DNA of 57,724 bases from Pseudomonas sp. Irchel s3f7 (GCF_900187615.1 NZ_FYDO01000037.1:1-57724); one strand, 5' to 3'. Positions 1 to 8,263 are shown, counted from the stretch's first letter. Translations and numbers: made by a program. The notes: generated by a model not told the origin, from the letters alone.

Positions 1-161
1 CCAAGCTCAGCACTGAGGGCTCGCTCGATCAAAGCCTTCTTGAACGCCGCAGAGGCGTCCTCAATGGCTTCAGCGGTCATCGGTCCATCGGTGAATTGCT
101 CGAGCAGCTCTTTCGGGATTTTCGGTAGTTCTCGCAACGCGGGTTTCTTTTTGGTTGGCAT
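1..161 (-). CDS. IS256-family transposase, N-terminal part (cut by window edge)
   Basis: The gene starts with ATG at 159-161 on the minus strand and stays open to base 1, giving 53 residues. The protein begins MPTKKKPALRELPKIPKELL, with a lysine-rich start. It continues through a DGPMTAEAIEDA segment to FKKALIERALSAELG, which is the usual N-terminus of IS256/Mutator transposases in Pseudomonas. The DDE catalytic domain lies outside the window. Recognition rests on this N-terminal pattern only. Confidence 0.8.
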   Translation of the reverse strand, partial: MPTKKKPALRELPKIPKELLEQFTDGPMTAEAIEDASAAFKKALIERALSAEL

Positions 162-214
162 ACATGCACCTCTTACTCATGTTATGCCCGAACACAAAAT
201 TTCTGACACCCCCC
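1..214 (-). mobile_element. IS256-family insertion sequence, left-end fragment
   Basis: The window opens inside an insertion sequence. It carries the first 53 codons of a Mutator/IS256-type transposase reading out of the window, plus about 50 bases of terminal sequence. The likely IS end is the run starting GGGGGGTGTCAGAAATTTTG on the minus strand (about 195-214). The other end and the target duplication are outside the window, so the exact boundary is inferred. Confidence 0.75.
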
Positions 215-269
215 GATCGAATCAGCCGAACTAGCCTTCTCATGATCAATTCATGGAGGAGGCAAAGGA

Positions 270-728
270 ATGCCTGATTCACCTGCTTCACATCGCCTAC
301 GGCGTGGTCGCTATGCTGAAACCCACCGGATTTACCTATTGACCACCAACACGTTTGGACGAAAACAGATATTCAAGAATTTTGTCCTGGGTCGTTTGGT
401 CGTGGATCAGTTTAGAAATGCGCAGCATCAAGGCATGGCGAATTCATTGGCCTGGGTTGTCATGCCCGATCATTTTCATTGGCTGGTTGAGTTACAGCAG
501 GGATCATTGTGTGGCCTCATGCAGAAGACCAAGTCGATGAGCACCAAAGCGGTAAATCAGTTTACTGGTCGCAAGGTCACTCTCTGGCAGAAAGGCTTTC
601 ATGATCGGGCACTGCGACGAGAGGAAGATCTGGTGAGGGTAGCGCGATATGTCGTGGCCAATCCTTTGCGGGCCGGGCTGGTTGAGAAACTTGGCGACTA
701 CCCGCTGTGGGATGCTATCTGGGTTTGA
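270..728 (+). CDS. REP-associated tyrosine transposase (RAYT)
   Basis: This is a 152-residue Y1/HUH-type single-strand transposase of the RAYT family, which acts on REP palindromes. The protein shows the metal-binding HUH-type motif in VVMPDHFHWLVEL (about residues 63-75), with the H-x-H pair. The downstream VARYVVANPLRAGLV segment (about 125-139) is typical of the family's C-terminal part. A strong ribosome site (GGAGGAGG) precedes the ATG. A perfect REP pair (749-823) lies just downstream, the expected partner of such a gene. Upstream, the gene begins about 55 bases from the IS256 end, so any 5' REP partner may have been lost. The length is normal and the frame intact. Confidence 0.9.
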   Translation: MPDSPASHRLRRGRYAETHRIYLLTTNTFGRKQIFKNFVLGRLVVDQFRNAQHQGMANSLAWVVMPDHFHWLVELQQGSLCGLMQKTKSMSTKAVNQFTGRKVTLWQKGFHDRALRREEDLVRVARYVVANPLRAGLVEKLGDYPLWDAIWV

Positions 729-748
729 GCTGATATCGAGTTGTCTTC

Positions 749-823
749 ATCGCTAGCAGGCTAGCTCCCACAAGGGTTTTATGAGCGCCACAGATCCAGT
801 GTGGGAGCTAGCCTGCTAGCGAT
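749..823. repeat. REPIN: two REP copies in inverted orientation beside the RAYT gene
   Basis: Bases 749-772 and 800-823 are exact 24-base reverse complements, separated by 27 bases. Each copy can fold into a small hairpin by itself, built on GAGCTAGC and GCTAGCGAT. The stem differs from the other REPs here (GAGCGAGC/GCTCGCGAT) by a paired G-C to T-A change. Confidence 0.9.
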
Positions 824-841
824 TGAAGGCACCGCGGTCCA

Positions 842-1447
842 TCAATCCGGCTCACACCCCTTCAACACCAACCGGATAATCGTCTGCGCCGCCGCTTCGT
901 AATCTTCTTCATCCAGCCTGGCCTTGCCGGTGATGGCACTGATTTGCCAGTCGAAATCGGCGTAGGTCTGGGTCGCGGCCCAGATGCTGAACATCAGGTG
1001 ATTAGGGTCGATGGGGGCGATTTGCCCGCGGTCGATCCAGGTCTGGATGCACTCGATGTTGTGTCGGGCCTGGCCGTTGAGCTGTTCGACCAGGTCGCTG
1101 CTCAGGTGCGGTGCACCGTGCATGATTTCGCTGGCGAACACCTTGGAGGCGAAGGGCAGGTCGCGGGAGATACGGATTTTCGAGCGGATGTAGCCGCTGA
1201 GCACTTCACTGGGTACGCCGTCCGGATTGAAAGGCGTGGAAGCCTGGAGAATCGGCTCGATGATACTTTCCAGGACCTCGCGGTAGAGGTTTTCCTTGGA
1301 TTTGAAATAGTAGTAGACGTTGGGCTTGGGCAATCCCGCCTTGGCTGCGATATCGCTGGTTTTGGTCGCAGCGAAGCCTTTGTCGGCAAATTCTTCACTG
1401 GCGGCACGCAGGATCAGTTGTTTGTTGCGCTCGCGGATTGTGCTCAT
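842..1447 (-). CDS. TetR-family transcriptional regulator
   Basis: This is a 201-residue one-component repressor. The N-terminal TetR DNA-binding domain (about residues 5-55) contains the helix-turn-helix stretch TSDIAAKAGLPKPNVYYYF followed by KSKENLY, which is highly typical. The remaining helices form the ligand-binding and dimer domain. They resemble the C-terminal half of RutR/YcdC-like regulators, but I cannot name the ligand. I chose the ATG at 1445-1447 (MSTIRERNKQLIL) because the upstream in-frame extension to 1486 looks non-conserved and lacks family sequence. The nearest divergent gene is the DUF808 gene at 1582, a possible target by position only. Confidence 0.85.
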   Translation of the reverse strand: MSTIRERNKQLILRAASEEFADKGFAATKTSDIAAKAGLPKPNVYYYFKSKENLYREVLESIIEPILQASTPFNPDGVPSEVLSGYIRSKIRISRDLPFASKVFASEIMHGAPHLSSDLVEQLNGQARHNIECIQTWIDRGQIAPIDPNHLMFSIWAATQTYADFDWQISAITGKARLDEEDYEAAAQTIIRLVLKGCEPD

Positions 1448-1581
1448 AAAGCCGGTGGTTCCTTGCCTGTTCTGGCGGTTGCGCATGGTATCACCGGGCT
1501 CGCGCGGCGCTCAAGAATGCACCGTAGCCTGTTGCGCCGCGCTATGCTGCATCGCATTTATTCAAGAAGGAAACCCGACTC

Positions 1582-2496
1582 ATGGCAGGAAGCAGTTTAC
1601 TGGTGCTGATCGACGACATCGCCACCGTACTGGACGACGTTTCGTTGATGACTCAAATGGCCGCCAAGAAGACTGCCGGCGTGCTCGGCGACGACCTGGC
1701 GCTCAATGCCCAGCAAGTCAGCGGCGTGCGCGCCGAGCGTGAGATCCCGGTGGTCTGGGCGGTCGCCAAGGGGTCGTTCATCAACAAACTGATCCTGGTG
1801 CCTTCGGCATTGGCGATCAGTGCGTTCGTTCCGTGGGCGGTCACCCCGTTGCTGATGATTGGTGGCGCTTACCTGTGCTTCGAGGGTTTCGAGAAGATCG
1901 CCCACAAGTTTCTGCACAGCAAGGCCGAGGATGCCGCCGAGCATGCGCAGTTGGTCGAAGCCGTGGCCGATCCCGCCACGGACTTGGTGGCCTTCGAGAA
2001 AGACAAGATCAAAGGCGCCGTGCGCACCGACTTCATTCTTTCGGCGGAAATCATCGCCATCACCCTCGGCACCGTGGCCGATGCGCCGTTGACCCAGCAA
2101 GTGATCGTGCTTTCGGGCATCGCAATCATCATGACGGTCGGCGTCTATGGCCTGGTGGCGGGCATCGTCAAGCTCGATGATCTGGGCCTGTGGCTGACCC
2201 AAAAGCCCGGGCAAATGGCGAAAAGCATCGGCGGTGCCATTCTGCGGGCGGCGCCTTACATGATGAAAAGCCTGTCGGTGATTGGCACGGCGGCGATGTT
2301 CCTGGTCGGCGGCGGCATCCTGACCCACGGTGTGCCTGTGGTGCATCACTGGATTGAAAGTGTCAGCGCAGGGGCGGGCGGTGCAGGGTTTATCGTACCG
2401 ATGTTGCTGAATGCGGCGGCGGGAATTGTGGCGGGTGCGGTGGTGTTGGCCGGTGTGATGGTTGTCGGCAAGATCTGGAAAGCGCTGAAAGGCTGA
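1582..2496 (+). CDS. yedI: DUF808 family inner-membrane protein (YedI-like)
   Basis: This 304-residue membrane protein matches the DUF808/YedI family. The N-terminus (MAGSSLLVLIDDIATVLDDV) and the following SLMTQMAAKKTAGVLGDDLALNA segment are the family hallmark. Several hydrophobic segments follow (about residues 70-105, 155-190, 220-250 and 265-295), consistent with an integral inner-membrane protein. The function is unknown in the family. An AAGGAA ribosome site lies upstream. The gene is followed within 20 bases by a perfect terminator hairpin and appears to be a single-gene unit, convergent with the mlaA-like gene. Confidence 0.85.
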   Translation: MAGSSLLVLIDDIATVLDDVSLMTQMAAKKTAGVLGDDLALNAQQVSGVRAEREIPVVWAVAKGSFINKLILVPSALAISAFVPWAVTPLLMIGGAYLCFEGFEKIAHKFLHSKAEDAAEHAQLVEAVADPATDLVAFEKDKIKGAVRTDFILSAEIIAITLGTVADAPLTQQVIVLSGIAIIMTVGVYGLVAGIVKLDDLGLWLTQKPGQMAKSIGGAILRAAPYMMKSLSVIGTAAMFLVGGGILTHGVPVVHHWIESVSAGAGGAGFIVPMLLNAAAGIVAGAVVLAGVMVVGKIWKALKG

Positions 2497-2512
2497 AGAC
2501 AGCACATAACAA

Positions 2513-2546
2513 TGTGGGAGCGAGCAGGCTCGCTCCCACATTTTTT
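2513..2546 (+). terminator. Intrinsic terminator made from a REP-like palindrome
   Basis: TGTGGGAGCGAGC at 2513 pairs perfectly with GCTCGCTCCCACA ending at 2540 (13-bp stem, two-base loop), followed by six T. The stem sequence is that of a REP element, so a REP-type palindrome appears to serve as terminator of the DUF808 gene. Confidence 0.85.
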
Positions 2547-2556
2547 ACCGTTGGAA

Positions 2557-3345
2557 TTACTCGGAAATCTGCAACTTGCGCGCCTGGGTGTACACGTAAC
2601 GCACTTTGTCATACTCAAACGGTGAGTTCAGTTGACCGTAGCGGAAGCTGGTCTGGTAGCGCTTGTCGATGCCGCGCAGGATCCAGACTTCCGGATGGTT
2701 GGAGCTGACTTCGGGAACATTGAGGAAGTTGATCGCGGAGTCTGCGGTGTAATCCACCAGCAACCCACCGGTGTCCCGCAGGTTCGACGGGCCGAGGATC
2801 GGCAGTACGATGTAAGCGCCGCCCGGTACGCCATAGAAACCCAAGGTCTGGCCGAAGTCTTCGCTCTGGCGCGGCAAGCCCATGGCGGTTGCCGGGTCCC
2901 ACAGACCGGCGACGCCAATGGTGGTGTTGAGCAACAGTCGCGCGGTGGTCTCCATCGAGCGCTGGCCCTTGAGTTGCAGCAAGCTGTTCAACAGGTTCGG
3001 CACATCGCCTAGGTTGTTGAAGAAGTTGCTGACCCCGGTGCGCAAGAAGCTCGGGGTGACGTAGCGATAGCCGTTGACTACGGGCAGGAACACCCATTGG
3101 TCGAACCGATAGTTGAAGTGGTAGACACGACGGTTCCACTCTTCCAGCGGGTCGTAGACGTTCAGCGCATTGAGCGTTGAACGCTCGAACTCGCGCTGAT
3201 CCAGGCCCGGGTTGAACTTGAGTTCACTCAACGGTTCCTTGAAGCCGTCACTGTCGACCACGACGGGGGCGTTGGTTTTGCTGTCTTCGGCATTGGCGAC
3301 GCCTGCACAGAGTAGCGCGGTGACAAGCAGGAGATATTTAGCCAC
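2557..3345 (-). CDS. mlaA: MlaA/VacJ family outer-membrane lipid-transport protein
   Basis: This 262-residue protein is of the MlaA (VacJ) family, which removes mislocalised phospholipid from the outer membrane together with the MlaFEDBC system. Family motifs are clear: YDPLEEWNRRVYHFNYRFD (about 64-82), NFFNNLGDVPNLLNSLLQ (about 107-124) and DFGQTLGFYGVPGGAYIVLP (about 163-182). The N-terminus is a signal peptide ending VANA-ED. Cys13 is preceded by ALL, which is not a lipobox, so cleavage by signal peptidase I is more likely than lipidation, unlike E. coli MlaA. The start overlaps the end of the upstream hydrolase gene by 8 bases, so the two are probably co-translated. Confidence 0.88.
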   Translation of the reverse strand: MAKYLLLVTALLCAGVANAEDSKTNAPVVVDSDGFKEPLSELKFNPGLDQREFERSTLNALNVYDPLEEWNRRVYHFNYRFDQWVFLPVVNGYRYVTPSFLRTGVSNFFNNLGDVPNLLNSLLQLKGQRSMETTARLLLNTTIGVAGLWDPATAMGLPRQSEDFGQTLGFYGVPGGAYIVLPILGPSNLRDTGGLLVDYTADSAINFLNVPEVSSNHPEVWILRGIDKRYQTSFRYGQLNSPFEYDKVRYVYTQARKLQISE

Positions 3346-4636
3346 GGAAAAACTCCAGCATGGCGTCGCTGTTGACGCGGTAGTTAAGGTTGCCGCAATG
3401 GCCGCCCAGCGGATAAACGGTCAAGCGGTCGCCGAATGTCTTGCGCAGGAAACCCAGGTCGCCTGGTCCAAGAATCACGTCATCGGCGTTGTGCATGACG
3501 GCAATTTTCGGGCTGTCGCGCAGATAGTCCTTCAGAGCATACAAGCTGACTTGGTCGATCAATTGCAGCAGGCTGCCGCCGTCGGTGCGGGCGCGCCACA
3601 TCGGAATGACCTGTTCGGTGATGTAGCAATCGAAGTCGCATTGCAGCGCACGCTTGAAGAACGGCGTGAGGGTGGTGCCTTCGGTGATCGGGAACTTCGG
3701 TGGCGTGATCAGGCCGCGGCGGTTGATCAGGTCCGAGGTAAAAGCGATATCGGCGGCGGAGAAGCGGAACGATGTGCCGATCAGCATGGCCATCTGTTCA
3801 TTGCTCAGATGCTGCTTGGACTGTTGGAAGTCGTAGAGCAGGGCATCGTTGAGGTCGATGTAGCCCTTCTGCTGGAAGTAGCGGGTCAGTTTGTCCAGCA
3901 CCAGCTCATAGAAGGTCGTGGAAGTACTGATGCCTTTGACCTCGGTTTGCACCAGCTTGTCCAGGTTGGTGATCGAGGTATAGAGGTTCACCGGCGGGTT
4001 GAGCAGCAGGACTTTCTTGAAGTTGAAGCTGCGGCGGGTTTCGTCCAGGTGCGCCACAAAAGCAGCATCCAGCGCACCCAGGCTGTAACCGGTCAGGTAG
4101 TAGTCGGTGACCGGCAGATTCGGGTTTTGTGCCCGTATGGCCTGCATCACCCGATACATGTCTTCGGCATCCTCCTTGGTGATGCCCGGCGTGGCGAAGC
4201 GTGAAGCGGAGCTGATGAAGTCGAAGCTGGTCGGCGACGACAATTGCACCACGTGGTAGCCGGCCTTGTAGTAGAGCTTCTTCAAATATTCGTTCAGGCT
4301 GCTGTCATAGCGCGCGCCAGTGCCGGCGATCAGGAAAATCAACGGTGCGGCATGGTCCTGCGTGGCGAGTCGGTATTCGAGTTTCGTCACCGGCCAGAAA
4401 TTCGCCGGCAGCTCGAAGGCCCGCTCCGGGCGCAGGGTGACGCTGAGTGTCGACTGGTCGATGTCATCGTCCAGCGGCAGTTCCGGGCGCAAGTCCGGTG
4501 GTGTTGTCGCGATGGTCGCTTCAAACGGATTGGTGAGGGGATAGCCATAACTGGCGGCGTCGATATCGACCGCCAGTGCGGACGCACTCAAAATAAGGCC
4601 GCCAAACAGGGCGGCGAAGCGCAAGGAACGGAGCAT
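3338..4636 (-). CDS. Secreted alpha/beta-hydrolase fold protein
   Basis: This is a 432-residue protein with an N-terminal signal peptide (cut near residue 22, ASALA-VD). It has an alpha/beta-hydrolase pattern: the nucleophile elbow GYSLGA (Ser185), an acid in HNADDVILGPGD (about residue 387) and a histidine in GGHCG (His413). A serine hydrolase acting in the periplasm or outer membrane is inferred; the substrate is unknown. Homologues are sometimes labelled serine/threonine protein kinase, but no kinase motif is visible. It is the first gene of a two-gene unit with the mlaA-like gene, suggesting an envelope-lipid role. Confidence 0.72.
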   Translation of the reverse strand: MLRSLRFAALFGGLILSASALAVDIDAASYGYPLTNPFEATIATTPPDLRPELPLDDDIDQSTLSVTLRPERAFELPANFWPVTKLEYRLATQDHAAPLIFLIAGTGARYDSSLNEYLKKLYYKAGYHVVQLSSPTSFDFISSASRFATPGITKEDAEDMYRVMQAIRAQNPNLPVTDYYLTGYSLGALDAAFVAHLDETRRSFNFKKVLLLNPPVNLYTSITNLDKLVQTEVKGISTSTTFYELVLDKLTRYFQQKGYIDLNDALLYDFQQSKQHLSNEQMAMLIGTSFRFSAADIAFTSDLINRRGLITPPKFPITEGTTLTPFFKRALQCDFDCYITEQVIPMWRARTDGGSLLQLIDQVSLYALKDYLRDSPKIAVMHNADDVILGPGDLGFLRKTFGDRLTVYPLGGHCGNLNYRVNSDAMLEFFRG

Positions 4637-4861
4637 GACTAGATCCCTTAGAAGAAGGTGCCGATTGAATGTCGCAGGCTATGACCACCGGATTTGCGCC
4701 TAAGTGCCAAGCGTCGGCACCAAACACGCCTGATTTCGAAGTAATAGTAGCTGGACGATACACTTTGCAGCGATTGAATGACTAGCAAACTGTTGTTATA
4801 GCTTGCGAATAGCATAAGGGCGATTAAGCTGGCCGCCGTTTTTCACCCATTGGAGTAATTC

Positions 4862-5227
4862 ATGTCCCGCCTGCCCGTGATCCTGCTGCTTGTTTTGCTG
4901 CCCGTCTGGCTGGCCGCCAGTTATGGCGCACGTTATGGCTTCATGGAAGATGCGCAGTGGGTGGGCATTTGCGTCGATGAGTCAAGCCGCTGGGAATGCC
5001 AGATACGGTCGAACCTGGGCCTGATGATTCACTTCGCCGTCCTGGGTTGGGCCGCATTGGCGGCTGCGATCGTTGGCTTCGTTGTGCCGGGTCGGGCAGG
5101 GTGGTGGCTGGCGGTGCTGGCGCTGATTTGTGGGTTGCCTGCGCTGGCGTTGTACAACACGACGTTGGCGGTGTTTGCGGTGGTGATCGCGGGGTTGCGG
5201 TTGGTTCGGGCGTCACGTAGCGCCTGA
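4862..5227 (+). CDS. Small conserved membrane protein of unknown function
   Basis: This is a 121-residue protein with three or four hydrophobic segments: residues 4-22 (possibly an uncleaved signal), 52-76, 80-98 and 100-115. Two cysteines (37 and 46) lie in the loop between the first two segments and could form a disulfide if that loop is periplasmic. A GGAG ribosome site precedes the ATG. I do not recognise the family. It stands alone between a minus-strand gene and a REPIN. Confidence 0.65.
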   Translation: MSRLPVILLLVLLPVWLAASYGARYGFMEDAQWVGICVDESSRWECQIRSNLGLMIHFAVLGWAALAAAIVGFVVPGRAGWWLAVLALICGLPALALYNTTLAVFAVVIAGLRLVRASRSA

Positions 5228-5234
5228 TAGATTG

Positions 5235-5332
5235 CCATCGCGAGCAGGCTCGCTCCTGCAGTAGATCTATAGCGAACGCAAAATTGGCGTGCGACAAAAA
5301 TCAAATGTAGGAGCAAGCTTGCTCGCGATGGG
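5235..5332. repeat. REPIN (inverted REP pair)
   Basis: CATCGCGAGCAGGCTCGCTC (from about 5236) faces GAGCAAGCTTGCTCGCGATG (from about 5311), about 45 bases apart. The pair fills the gap between two convergent genes. Confidence 0.85.
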
Positions 5333-5353
5333 GCCGCAAGCTGCGCTGCAAAT

Positions 5354-6907
5354 TTAAGCCTTGCGAACCCGCAAACACCGCCACAACGCAGCCACCATCA
5401 ACACACTCACCAGCGCCCAACCCCAAGCCTGCTGATTCTGCAGCCCTTCACGAAACAACTGCGGTGCAATGCTGGCCCCAATAATGAACGTCAGCAGCGC
5501 AATCTCCCGACGCGGCACGCTCACCGGGCGGCACAGGTAGACGAGTGCCGGCACGATAAACGCCACGCTCGGGAAGCTGCGATAGCGCGGATCGAACACC
5601 AGTTCCAGCATCATCACTGCCGCTGCAAAACCGGAAGCTGCGACGAGCCATCCAGCGTGGCGCTCCAAAAAGTTGAAAGCGCTTTCACGCCATCCGGTGC
5701 GTGAGCTCAGCGTCAGCGCCGCGTGGGCAATGATCAGCAGATTCAATACGGTCAGCAAGCCGACCCATAGCCATTCACTGTTGAAACGAGTGGTGACCCG
5801 CGCCAGGTCGCCCCAGGCGCCCAACGAGCAGGCGGCGACTGCGGCGAACAACGGAAGAACCAGTGCCGAACGGGTACTGCGAACCCGACCGCCAACAAGC
5901 AGAATGCCGAGGAAAATCAAACCACCCGCCACCAGCCATTGCGACCAGTACGGCACGTTCGTCACCGGCCCGGCCAGCACGCCTTTGTCCTGGCGGTCAG
6001 CATCGAACAATCCCCAGTAACCGCCGACCGCACCTTCGCTGGCGCGTTTCCACGGCTGGTCGAAGGCTTCGATCAGGTTGTAATGCCAGCCTTGCTGCTC
6101 GGCCAGGGTGACAAAGCCGCGAATGAATTTGGCTTCGTTAACCCGGCTCGGCAGCGCGGTTTCACGCTGACGGCCCTCGCTCGGCCAGCCGGTTTCGCCA
6201 ATCATCACGTCCTTGGGCGCGAACCTGTTGCCGAACACCTGGCGTACCTCGGCCACATGTTGCAGGGCGGCATCGATGTTCGATGGATCGTCTTCCCAGT
6301 AGGGCAGCAAGTGGATGGTCAGGAAGTCCACGGCGGGGGCGATTTCCGGATGCTTGAGCCAGAACTCCCAGACGTCGGCATAGGTGACAGGTTGTTTGAC
6401 CTGGTTTTTGACGTTGTTGATCAGCTTGGCCAGTTGTGGTCCGGTAACTTCCTTGCGCAGGAGGGCTTCGTTGCCGACGATCACTGCGCTCACCACATCG
6501 GCGTTGGCATTGGCCGAGGCGATCAGCAAATCGACCTCTTTTTCCGTGTCCACCGGATTGCTGTTGACCCAGGCGCCGATCATCAGCTTCAAGCCATGCT
6601 TGCGCGCCAGGTCCGGCAGGGCTTCGAGGCCAGTCATGGAGTAGGTGCGGATGCATTCGAAACTTTTGGACAGCAGTGCAAGATCGGCGTCCATGCGCTC
6701 CGGGCGCAGATTGAACGGCACATCGAACGGCGACTGATCTTTATCGAATGGGGTGTAGGAGGCGCATTGCAACTTGTGCGTGGCACTGGCCACGTCCGGC
6801 AGAATCACCGGTTTACCGAGCCCGTACCAAAAGCCGCAGAGCGCAAACAGCCCCAGCAGGCAAGCGAAAAAATAAGCAGCGAAAGGGAAACGGGAAATCG
6901 CGGACAT
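5354..6907 (-). CDS. Membrane-bound GH17-type beta-glucan enzyme (beta-(1-6) glucan synthase-like)
   Basis: This is a 517-residue protein: an N-terminal membrane anchor (about 8-30), a periplasmic glycoside hydrolase family 17 domain (about 45-330), then about seven or eight membrane segments. GH17 catalytic residues are visible: Glu147 in VGNEALLR (acid/base) and Glu238 in GETGWPS (nucleophile). In Pseudomonas and rhizobia such domains act as transglycosylases that branch or cyclise beta-glucans, often as part of NdvB; here the glycosyltransferase half is absent. I chose the ATG at 6905-6907 (MSAISRFPF) over an upstream in-frame start at 6949 because it gives a clean membrane anchor. No partner gene lies alongside. 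Confidence 0.8.
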   Translation of the reverse strand: MSAISRFPFAAYFFACLLGLFALCGFWYGLGKPVILPDVASATHKLQCASYTPFDKDQSPFDVPFNLRPERMDADLALLSKSFECIRTYSMTGLEALPDLARKHGLKLMIGAWVNSNPVDTEKEVDLLIASANANADVVSAVIVGNEALLRKEVTGPQLAKLINNVKNQVKQPVTYADVWEFWLKHPEIAPAVDFLTIHLLPYWEDDPSNIDAALQHVAEVRQVFGNRFAPKDVMIGETGWPSEGRQRETALPSRVNEAKFIRGFVTLAEQQGWHYNLIEAFDQPWKRASEGAVGGYWGLFDADRQDKGVLAGPVTNVPYWSQWLVAGGLIFLGILLVGGRVRSTRSALVLPLFAAVAACSLGAWGDLARVTTRFNSEWLWVGLLTVLNLLIIAHAALTLSSRTGWRESAFNFLERHAGWLVAASGFAAAVMMLELVFDPRYRSFPSVAFIVPALVYLCRPVSVPRREIALLTFIIGASIAPQLFREGLQNQQAWGWALVSVLMVAALWRCLRVRKA

Positions 6908-7236
6908 GGTCAGGCCGTGTGGGAGCAAAGCGGCGCATGTTACCTGCATTTACCGCGCGCTTGGTGGCCTGCATGATTTTGACATGCAAAGTTCGGGCGG
7001 ATTGGCCGCAGTGTTTGTCGCGCTCAGGGTTAATGGCTTTCTGATGTCGTTTCTCGATGGCTTGAGGTCGCTGGCAGAGCAGGTCGCCAAGAGCGTGAGG
7101 TTGATGATCGCTGTGTCAGTACTCCGCTGATGTTGGAGCGAGTTTGCGGTGAGGCGTGATGGAGGCGCTGTGCACCATAACAATACGTTGACGCGGCTCG
7201 GCACCCGTCGAGCGCAGCACTTTCGGGGAAGTAACG
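6908..7236. other. Divergent intergenic region without a recognisable gene
   Basis: These 329 bases separate the GH17 gene (minus) and the betaine-binding protein gene (plus) and must hold both promoters. Short ORFs on either strand have no convincing start or family signal. I see no strong hairpin or repeat. Confidence 0.5.
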
Positions 7237-8088
7237 ATGAAGATGCGACGACTTTTAGGCGCGAGTGCCGCTCTGGTACTTGCGGTTGGCTCCACATTCG
7301 CCAATGCCGAGAGCAAGACCCTGAGCATCGGTTATGTTGACGGCTGGTCCGACAGCGTTGCGACCACTCACGTGGCCGCCGAAGTGATCAAGCAGAAACT
7401 CGGTTATGACGTGAAGCTGCAAGCCGTCGCCACCGGGATCATGTGGCAAGGCGTGGCGACCGGCAAACTCGACGCCATGTTGTCGGCCTGGTTGCCAGTG
7501 ACGCACGGTGACTACTGGACCAAGAACAAGGATCAGGTTGTCGATTACGGCCCCAACTTCAAAGACGCGAAAATCGGTTTGATCGTACCGGAGTATGTGA
7601 AAGCCAAGACAGTCGGCGATCTGAAAACCGATGACACCTTCAAGAACCGCATCGTTGGTATCGACGCCGGTTCAGGCGTAATGCTCAAGACCGAACAGGC
7701 GATCAAGGATTACGACCTGACCGGTTATCAACTCAAGGCCAGTTCCGGCGCCGGCATGATTGCCGAGCTGACGCGCGCCGAGAAGAAAAACGAATCCATC
7801 GCCGTGACCGGTTGGGTGCCGCACTGGATGTTCGCCAAGTGGAAACTGCGTTTCCTGGAAGACCCGAAAGGCGTGTATGGCGCTGCTGAAACCGTCAACA
7901 GCATCGGCAGCAAAGAGCTGGCAACCAAAGCGCCGGAAGTGGCCAAGTTCCTGAAGCACTTCCAGTGGGCCTCGAAAGACGAAATCGGCGAGGTCATGCT
8001 GGCGATCCAGGATGGCGCCAAACCTGAAGCGGCGGCGAAGGACTGGGTCGCTAAACACCCGGAACGTGTGGCTGACTGGATTAAATAA
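7237..8088 (+). CDS. Glycine betaine/choline-type ABC transporter substrate-binding protein
   Basis: This 283-residue periplasmic protein of the OpuAC/ProX family binds quaternary ammonium compounds for ABC import. The signal peptide MKMRRLLGASAALVLAVGST is cut at about FANA-ES. The mature part starts with KTLSIGYVDGWSDSVATTHV. It contains the family's tryptophans in MWQGVATGKLDAMLSAWLPV and in VTGWVPHWMFAKWKLRFLED, the usual aromatic box for trimethylammonium groups. A GGGGAAG ribosome site precedes the ATG. No permease or ATPase gene is adjacent, so it is an orphan binding protein that may serve a transporter encoded elsewhere, as is common in Pseudomonas. Confidence 0.88.
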   Translation: MKMRRLLGASAALVLAVGSTFANAESKTLSIGYVDGWSDSVATTHVAAEVIKQKLGYDVKLQAVATGIMWQGVATGKLDAMLSAWLPVTHGDYWTKNKDQVVDYGPNFKDAKIGLIVPEYVKAKTVGDLKTDDTFKNRIVGIDAGSGVMLKTEQAIKDYDLTGYQLKASSGAGMIAELTRAEKKNESIAVTGWVPHWMFAKWKLRFLEDPKGVYGAAETVNSIGSKELATKAPEVAKFLKHFQWASKDEIGEVMLAIQDGAKPEAAAKDWVAKHPERVADWIK

Positions 8089-8119
8089 TCTGAGTTGATG
8101 CTTCAGGTCAGTCTCTTCC

Positions 8120-8158
8120 AGGGTCGCTGGGCATTCTATGCCTAGTGGCCCTTTTTCT
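8120..8158 (+). terminator. Intrinsic terminator after the betaine-binding protein gene
   Basis: AGGGTCGCTGGGCA pairs over 14 positions (with G-U pairs) with TGCCTAGTGGCCCT, followed by TTTTTCTTT. Confidence 0.8.
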
Positions 8159-8161
8159 TTT

Positions 8162-8263
8162 CTGTAGGAGCGAGCTTGCTCGCGATGGGCGTGAACGTTA
8201 ACGCGTGCCGCCGGGAAAAACTCGGTGCCTCCAAATTCATCGCGAGCAAGCTCGTTCCTGCAA
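8162..8263. repeat. REPIN (inverted REP pair)
   Basis: TGTAGGAGCGAGCTTGCTCG at about 8164 faces CATCGCGAGCAAGCTCGTTC at about 8238. It lies just after the terminator and before yjcH. Confidence 0.85.

Noticed and set aside
749..823. Possible CRISPR or direct-repeat array from recurring GTGGGAGC/GTAGGAGC motifs
   Set aside because: The copies are dispersed inverted REP pairs without regular spacing or unique spacers, so this is not CRISPR.
3338..4636. Serine/threonine protein kinase label sometimes given to this protein type
   Set aside because: No kinase glycine loop, HRD or DFG motif is visible; the Ser-Asp-His pattern fits an alpha/beta hydrolase.
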